Assembly: GCA_030536575.1 (NCBI GenBank)
Contig: JAUNPS010000020.1
Span: forward strand, 1 to 64,000
Direction of reading: 5' to 3'
Source: Eubacteriales bacterium
GTDB taxonomy: Bacteria > Bacillota > Clostridia > Lachnospirales > Lachnospiraceae
DNA length: 64,000 nucleotides
Below are positions 59,775 through 64,000 of the stretch, one piece after another (position 1 is the first letter of the stretch; each line of letters begins with the position of its first letter). The notes under the pieces are model-generated. The model was not told the origin of the DNA. It was given only the letters and a program-made list of their open reading frames with translations, and made no database searches. Position numbers and translations under genes: made by a program.

Positions 59775-61169
59775 ATGAAAGGATTTGGGCGATACGTTTC
59801 CAGACATTTGGCCCTGTTTCTCGCGTTTGTATGCGGACTGGCGCTCTGCAATGTCCTGATTTTCGGAGCCGTTTTCCGGAATGTCATTTTTCCGGGAGAG
59901 GATGCGGCATCGCCGGCGGGGCTGCTGGAGGAGACTGCGGCGGCCTGCTCGCGTGAGAAAATCACGGAGGAGATGGCCGAAAAGCTGCGGGAACAGGAAA
60001 TCTGGGCGATGTTTCTGGATGAAACGGGAACCTGTGTCTGGAATGTGGAGCTTCCGGAGGAAATTCCAATGCACTTTTCCATTCAGGAGGTGGCGGTGTT
60101 TTCAAAGGGGTATCTGGCGGATTACCCGGTGTTTGTCTGGGATGCCGGGGACGGCTTGCTGGTGCTGGGGTATCCGAAGGACAGTTATACGAAATTGCTG
60201 AGCAATTATTATCCGATTTCGGTGGTGCGGCGTTTTCCGGCATACTGCACGCTGATGCTGGCTGCGGATTTACTGGCGGTGTTTGCCGCGTATACGTTTT
60301 CGAAGAGAAGGATTTTGAAAAACACGGAGCCGGTGATCGGGGCCATTGAAGGGTTGGCCAAAGGAGAGCCGACGGCCCTTTCGATTCGGGGAGAACTTTC
60401 CGGCGTCGCTGACAGCATTAACCGGGCCGGGGAGCTGCTGCGAGGGCAGCAGGAGGCGCGGGCAAACTGGATTCGCGGCGTCTCCCACGATATCCGGACA
60501 CCCCTTTCGATGATTTTGGGCTATGCGGGGCGGATTGCGCAGAATGCGGATGCCGGGGAGGAAGTCCGGGAACAGGCCGTGCGGATTCAGAGGCAGAGCG
60601 TGCGCATCCGGGAACTGGTGGAAGATTTAAATCTGGTGTCGAAGCTGGAATATGACATGCAGCCCCTTCAGAAAGAGAACGTGCGGGCGGCGAAACTGCT
60701 GCGGTCTTATGCGGCCAGGCTGCTGAATCAGGGGATACCGGAAGGGTGCGCGGTGGAGCTGGAAGTGGCTCCCAAGATGGAAAGCCGGACATTGTCCTGC
60801 GACGCACGGCTGCTCACCAGAGCGATTTCGAACCTTGTCCAGAATAGTTTCCGGCATAATCCGCAGGGGTGTACGGTCACGCTGGGGCTGGAAGGGGACG
60901 AGCGGGAAACCGTCCTTTTCGTGGCGGATGACGGCGTGGGCATTTCGGAGGAAAAGCGGCGGGAGCTGGAAAAGAAACCGCATTATCTGGAAAGTATGGA
61001 TGAGGAACTGAACCTGCGGCACGGGATGGGGCTTCTGCTGGTGAGGAAGATTACAGAAGCCCATGGCGGAAGGATGGAGTTGGAAAGCGAGCAAGGAAAG
61101 GGCTGTAAGGTTCGATTAAAATTTATAAAAAATATACAGAATACGCAAAAAAGGATTGCAAATTTATAG
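59775..61169 (+). CDS. Sensor histidine kinase
   Basis: 464 residues. Membrane helices at about 12-35 and 155-175 flank an extracellular domain of about 120 residues. A short linker leads to the dimerisation domain with H238 (GVSHDIRTPLSMIL) and the HATPase domain (NLVQNSFRHN, DDGVGISEEKR, GMGLLLVRKI). It ends next to the cobalamin riboswitch promoter, whose -35 overlaps its last codons. Ligand unknown; the secreted PstS-like and propeller-like proteins in the same operon may bind it. Confidence 0.9.
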   Translation: MKGFGRYVSRHLALFLAFVCGLALCNVLIFGAVFRNVIFPGEDAASPAGLLEETAAACSREKITEEMAEKLREQEIWAMFLDETGTCVWNVELPEEIPMHFSIQEVAVFSKGYLADYPVFVWDAGDGLLVLGYPKDSYTKLLSNYYPISVVRRFPAYCTLMLAADLLAVFAAYTFSKRRILKNTEPVIGAIEGLAKGEPTALSIRGELSGVADSINRAGELLRGQQEARANWIRGVSHDIRTPLSMILGYAGRIAQNADAGEEVREQAVRIQRQSVRIRELVEDLNLVSKLEYDMQPLQKENVRAAKLLRSYAARLLNQGIPEGCAVELEVAPKMESRTLSCDARLLTRAISNLVQNSFRHNPQGCTVTLGLEGDERETVLFVADDGVGISEEKRRELEKKPHYLESMDEELNLRHGMGLLLVRKITEAHGGRMELESEQGKGCKVRLKFIKNIQNTQKRIANL

Positions 61170-61184
61170 GCAACATGCTAGAAT
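61156..61184 (+). promoter_or_regulatory. Sigma-A promoter of the cobalamin riboswitch transcript
   Basis: TTGCAA (61156-61161), 17-base spacer, TAGAAT (61179-61184). The expected start is about ten bases before the aptamer. Confidence 0.75.
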
Positions 61185-61199
61185 AATTCTGTTCCATAC

Positions 61200-61368
61200 G
61201 TGACAGGTGAATGCCCGGAAAAACGGAGCATGAGAGGGAATCAGGTGAAAATCCTGAGCGATGAGGTCACTGTAAGCAGGGAATCTGCCTTCAAAAATCC
61301 ATTGCAGCGGACGCTGTGAGAAGGAGAGGGCAGGTGAAGAGCTGCAAGCCAGGATACCTGCCTGTTAC
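61200..61368 (+). ncRNA. Cobalamin riboswitch
   Basis: P1 arms GTGACAGG (61200-61207) and CCTGTTAC (61361-61368) enclose the class landmarks. These are GGGAATCAGGTGAAAATCCTGAGC (given here as its two parts, GGGAATC and a GGTGAAAATCC core), the B12-box-like segment GGTCACTGTAAGCAGGGAA, and AGCCAGGATACCTGCC. The family binds adenosyl- or methylcobalamin and represses corrinoid uptake or synthesis genes. The importer genes follow directly. Confidence 0.92.
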
Positions 61369-61433
61369 GCGCGAAAAGAAGCTTCCATTCAAAGCACTCG
61401 TCGCAGGTTTGATCATTTGATCCCCTATGCCGC

Positions 61434-61464
61434 GCCTGCTCGAAAAAGCAGGCTGTTTTGTTTT
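61434..61464 (+). terminator. Terminator of the cobalamin riboswitch
   Basis: GCCTGCT (61434-61440), loop CGAAAA, AGCAGGC (61447-61453), then a T-rich tract. It lies between aptamer and first gene, so ligand binding probably causes premature termination. Confidence 0.88.
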
Positions 61465-61499
61465 GAAGGCTTCCAAAAAAATTCTTGGAGGTACGAAAA

Positions 61500-62477
61500 A
61501 TGAAAAGAAGAAAACAGTTACTCGCAATGTTCCTGGCAGGCGCTATGACGCTCGCCCCCGCTGCCGCTTTCGCAGAAGAGACCGAAACCGAAAGTTCCGG
61601 CTTTCCCTTTACTTTGGTGACAAGAGACGACCAGGAAGTGACCTTTGACCACGTACCGGAACGCGTTCTCAGCACGAACCCGAACACCGGTGAAGAACTG
61701 ATGGCGCTGGGGCTTGGGGACAAGATCATTGCCACCTGTTACAATAACGCCGTGCTCCCGGAAGAGTACCGCGAAGAGTACGAATCGAAACCTGTGATTG
61801 CAGAGAAATACCCCTCTCTGGAGGTTGTCCTGGATCTGAATCCGGATTTCATCTATGGAAGAAGCTCCGCATTCAGCGAGAAAGACAGCTCCATTGCCAC
61901 CCATGACAAACTGACCGAGTACGGAATCATGTCTCTTTCTTCCATTGAAGGTTATAAGCTGGGCTGCGACGTGGAAGACGTTTACCAGGATTTCTATAAC
62001 CTGGGCCGGATTTTCCAGGTGGAAGACAAGGCAGAGGAAATCGTGGAAGGCATGAAAGAAAAAATTTCGGGTATCGAAGAAAAAGTTGCCGACGCGGAAA
62101 CCGTGAAAGTCTTTAACTTTGACAGTGAGCGGGAAGGCGGCGCTTACACCCCCGGAAATAACTTTACTTCCAAGCTGATCCGTCACGCAGGCGGCGTCAA
62201 TGTTTTCGAAGAACTGGAAAGCACCTGGAACGTTGTCAGCTGGGAAGCCGTTGTAGAAGCGAATCCGGACGTCATCGTCATCAATGATTACGGCGATGTG
62301 ACCGCAGAAGAGAAAATTCAGTTCCTGAATGAAAACGAAGCGCTGGCAGGCGTAACCGCCGTCGAAAACCAGAATTACCTGGTCATCACCCTTCCGGAAG
62401 TTTTCGCAAGTACCAGAGTGGCGGATACCATCGAAAAATTTGCACAGGCTTTCCATCCGGAGTGCTTTGAAGAATGA
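61500..62477 (+). CDS. Corrinoid-type ABC binding protein, BtuF-like
   Basis: 325 residues starting at ATG 61500 after GGAGGT. Signal peptide ending AAAFAEE without a lipobox Cys. The mature part is a two-lobed helical-backbone binding protein of the BtuF/FhuD class (RVLSTNPNTGEELMALGLGDKI; EVVLDLNPDFIYG; WEAVVEANPDVIVI). The riboswitch points to corrinoid as ligand; a siderophore or haem is possible from the fold alone. Overlaps the permease gene by four bases. Confidence 0.88.
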   Translation: MKRRKQLLAMFLAGAMTLAPAAAFAEETETESSGFPFTLVTRDDQEVTFDHVPERVLSTNPNTGEELMALGLGDKIIATCYNNAVLPEEYREEYESKPVIAEKYPSLEVVLDLNPDFIYGRSSAFSEKDSSIATHDKLTEYGIMSLSSIEGYKLGCDVEDVYQDFYNLGRIFQVEDKAEEIVEGMKEKISGIEEKVADAETVKVFNFDSEREGGAYTPGNNFTSKLIRHAGGVNVFEELESTWNVVSWEAVVEANPDVIVINDYGDVTAEEKIQFLNENEALAGVTAVENQNYLVITLPEVFASTRVADTIEKFAQAFHPECFEE

Positions 62478-63535
62478 AAAAGATCTGTAAACTCATGAAA
62501 GACCATGTGGGGATTACCTGCATGGTCTTAGCTGGATTATTAATTCTTTCGATTATTCTGGGAATTGGCATCGGCCCGGTCAGCATTCCGTTCGGAACGG
62601 TTTGGAAGGTGGTGTTAAACCGCCTGTTTGGGATCGGGGATGTGACGGAGATCCCGGTCAATACGCAGAACATTGTCTGGCATCTGCGGGTTCCGCGGGT
62701 TTTGCTGGGCGGGATGGTCGGCGTATGCCTGACGATCTCCGGCGTTGCCATGCAGTCCTTTACGAAAAATCCGCTGGCAAGCCCGTATGTGCTGGGAATT
62801 TCTTCCGGGGCGTCTTTTGGGGCGACGCTGGCGATGGCCACAGGGGTTCTGTCCTTTTTGGGTTCCTGGGCGGTTCAGGTGGGCGCGTTTGGCGGGGCCA
62901 TGGCGGCGATCCTGATCGTCTATTATCTGGCGAAGAGCGGGAAGGAAGTCGCGCCGATTAAGCTGGTGCTGGTCGGAACGGCTGTTTCTGCAATGTTTAC
63001 GGCGTTTTCGAATTTTATTGTTTACAAGGCGCCGGATGAAACCAAGGTGAAGCAGGTCACGTTCTGGATGCTGGGAAGCATTGCAAGCGCGGAATGGACG
63101 GATCTCATTCCGCTGGCGGTTGTCTTTTTGCCGGGAACGATCTGTTTGTATGCATTTTCTTCTTCCCTGAATGCAATGCTGATGGGAGAGAGCAGCGCCG
63201 TGACGCTGGGCGTTAATGTCAATCTGGTGCGGAAAATTACGGTGTTCCTTTCGGCGGTTATGACCGGAATTGCGGTTTCGGTGGCGGGAAGCATCGGGTT
63301 TGTCGGGCTTGTGATCCCGCATATTGTGCGCTCGATGGTTGGGGCGGATCATCATAAAGTGATTCCGATCTCGGCTTTTCTGGGGGCAATCTTCCTGATC
63401 TGGGTGGATGTGGGGGCGCGAATGCTGGATGCGCCCAGCGAGATCCCGATCGGGATCATTACGTCGATGATCGGCGCGCCGGTGTTCCTGTGGATGATCC
63501 GGGTGCGGAAATATTCCTTCGGGAATAAGTCCTAG
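62474..63535 (+). CDS. Corrinoid-type ABC permease, BtuC/FecCD family
   Basis: 353 residues, nine or ten membrane helices. Family motifs include HLRVPRVLLGGMVGVCLTISGVAMQ (given as RVPR and GVAMQ), NPLASPYVLGISSGAS, and GFVGLVIPHIVR near the ATPase contact. Translationally coupled to the binding protein. Confidence 0.92.
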   Translation: MKKICKLMKDHVGITCMVLAGLLILSIILGIGIGPVSIPFGTVWKVVLNRLFGIGDVTEIPVNTQNIVWHLRVPRVLLGGMVGVCLTISGVAMQSFTKNPLASPYVLGISSGASFGATLAMATGVLSFLGSWAVQVGAFGGAMAAILIVYYLAKSGKEVAPIKLVLVGTAVSAMFTAFSNFIVYKAPDETKVKQVTFWMLGSIASAEWTDLIPLAVVFLPGTICLYAFSSSLNAMLMGESSAVTLGVNVNLVRKITVFLSAVMTGIAVSVAGSIGFVGLVIPHIVRSMVGADHHKVIPISAFLGAIFLIWVDVGARMLDAPSEIPIGIITSMIGAPVFLWMIRVRKYSFGNKS

Positions 63536-63545
63536 GAGGTGCCAG

Positions 63546-64000
63546 ATGCTGAAAGTAGAGAATGTAAGTTACCGGACGAAAAGCGTTTCTATCATCGAAG
63601 GGATTTCGCTGGAAGTCCATAAGGGTGAATTCGTGGGCGTGATCGGACCCAACGGAAGCGGAAAGTCGACCCTGCTGAAAAACATTTACAAGATGCTGGT
63701 TCCCACCTCCGGGGAGATCTGGCTGGAGGGAAAGAGCCTGCTGAAAATGTCGAACCGGCAGATGGCGGAGAAGCTGGCGGTGGTGGCCCAGGAGAGCGAG
63801 GCGAATTTCGATTTTACGGTGCAGGAGGTTGTGCAGATGGGGCGGTATCCCCGGAAGCGGATGCTGGAGTCGGCAAACCAGGATGACCGGAAGATGGTGG
63901 AAAAGTCGCTGGCGATGGTGGAGATGGAGGAATTCATTGACCGGAGTTTCTTAAGCCTGTCGGGCGGGGAGAAGCAGCGGGTGCTGATCGCCAGGGCGCT
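63546..64000 (+). CDS. Corrinoid-type ABC ATPase, BtuD/FepC family, partial
   Basis: The gene starts at ATG 63546 after AGGAGGTGCCAG and is cut by the window end after about 151 codons. Walker A GPNGSGKST is near residue 38, the Q loop is VAQESEANFDF, and the signature LSGGEKQRV lies at the very end. Walker B and switch His lie outside the window. Third component of the riboswitch-controlled importer. Confidence 0.92.
   Translation, partial: MLKVENVSYRTKSVSIIEGISLEVHKGEFVGVIGPNGSGKSTLLKNIYKMLVPTSGEIWLEGKSLLKMSNRQMAEKLAVVAQESEANFDFTVQEVVQMGRYPRKRMLESANQDDRKMVEKSLAMVEMEEFIDRSFLSLSGGEKQRVLIARA

Overview
The window looks like a chromosomal piece of a Gram-positive, gut-type Clostridia member, most likely Lachnospiraceae (inference). 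The support is moderate GC with strong AGGAGG ribosome sites, Bce-type and LanFEG-type resistance transporters, YesM/YesN two-component pairs with LplB/LplC sugar permeases and no dedicated ATPase, and small families common in that group (DUF4317, DUF3791/DUF3990, DUF2975 with a YozG-like regulator). No rRNA, tRNA or CRISPR array was seen.

Layout. (1) 1-3569: a yybP-ykoY manganese riboswitch with a transcription-terminator expression platform controls a P2-type cation ATPase and a truncated DUF4317 gene. (2) 3618-8264: Bce-type peptide-antibiotic sensing and detoxification module (response regulator, intramembrane-sensing kinase, ABC ATPase, permease) with a matching operator before the transporter. 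(3) 8268-10635: PucR-type and LuxR-type regulators on the minus strand, divergent from the next block. (4) 10989-19678: an unusual folate-linked catabolic island: short-chain dehydrogenase, phosphotriesterase-fold protein, two tandem pairs of [uncharacterised ~440-residue protein + GcvT-like folate protein], then a second dehydrogenase and a PanB-like protein. Three of these proteins lack canonical catalytic or metal-binding residues of their families. (5) 19957-22282: a small conserved protein and a large tannase/feruloyl-esterase-like hydrolase. (6) 22444-43880: carbohydrate locus with two solute-binding protein/permease sets, AraC and YesMN regulators and GH2, DUF5060/DUF4038, GH106-like and GH3 enzymes without export signals, which suits uptake of plant (pectin-like) oligosaccharides and internal breakdown. 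(7) 44033-49130: secreted unknown, a DUF3791/DUF3990 toxin-like three-gene module, a decayed IS, a DinJ/YafQ pair and a replication-gene remnant. The IS-to-remnant segment is bracketed by a perfect 77-bp direct repeat that carries a promoter. (8) 49150-54248: GH28 enzyme, XRE and MerR regulators, DUF2975/HTH pair, secreted unknown. (9) 54288-56550: LanFEG-like immunity transporter. (10) 56708-61169: PstS-like protein, secreted propeller-like protein and a two-component system. (11) 61156-64000: cobalamin riboswitch and corrinoid-type ABC importer, cut by the window end.

The best candidate for an undescribed system is block 4, possibly working with block 5. An esterase-like hydrolase, two GcvT-type folate proteins (the fold of LigM/DesA aromatic O-demethylases and DmdA), a PanB-like folate-type protein and redox enzymes lie together next to a PucR regulator. 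I infer a tetrahydrofolate-dependent demethylation or one-carbon transfer pathway; its substrate cannot be read from the sequence.
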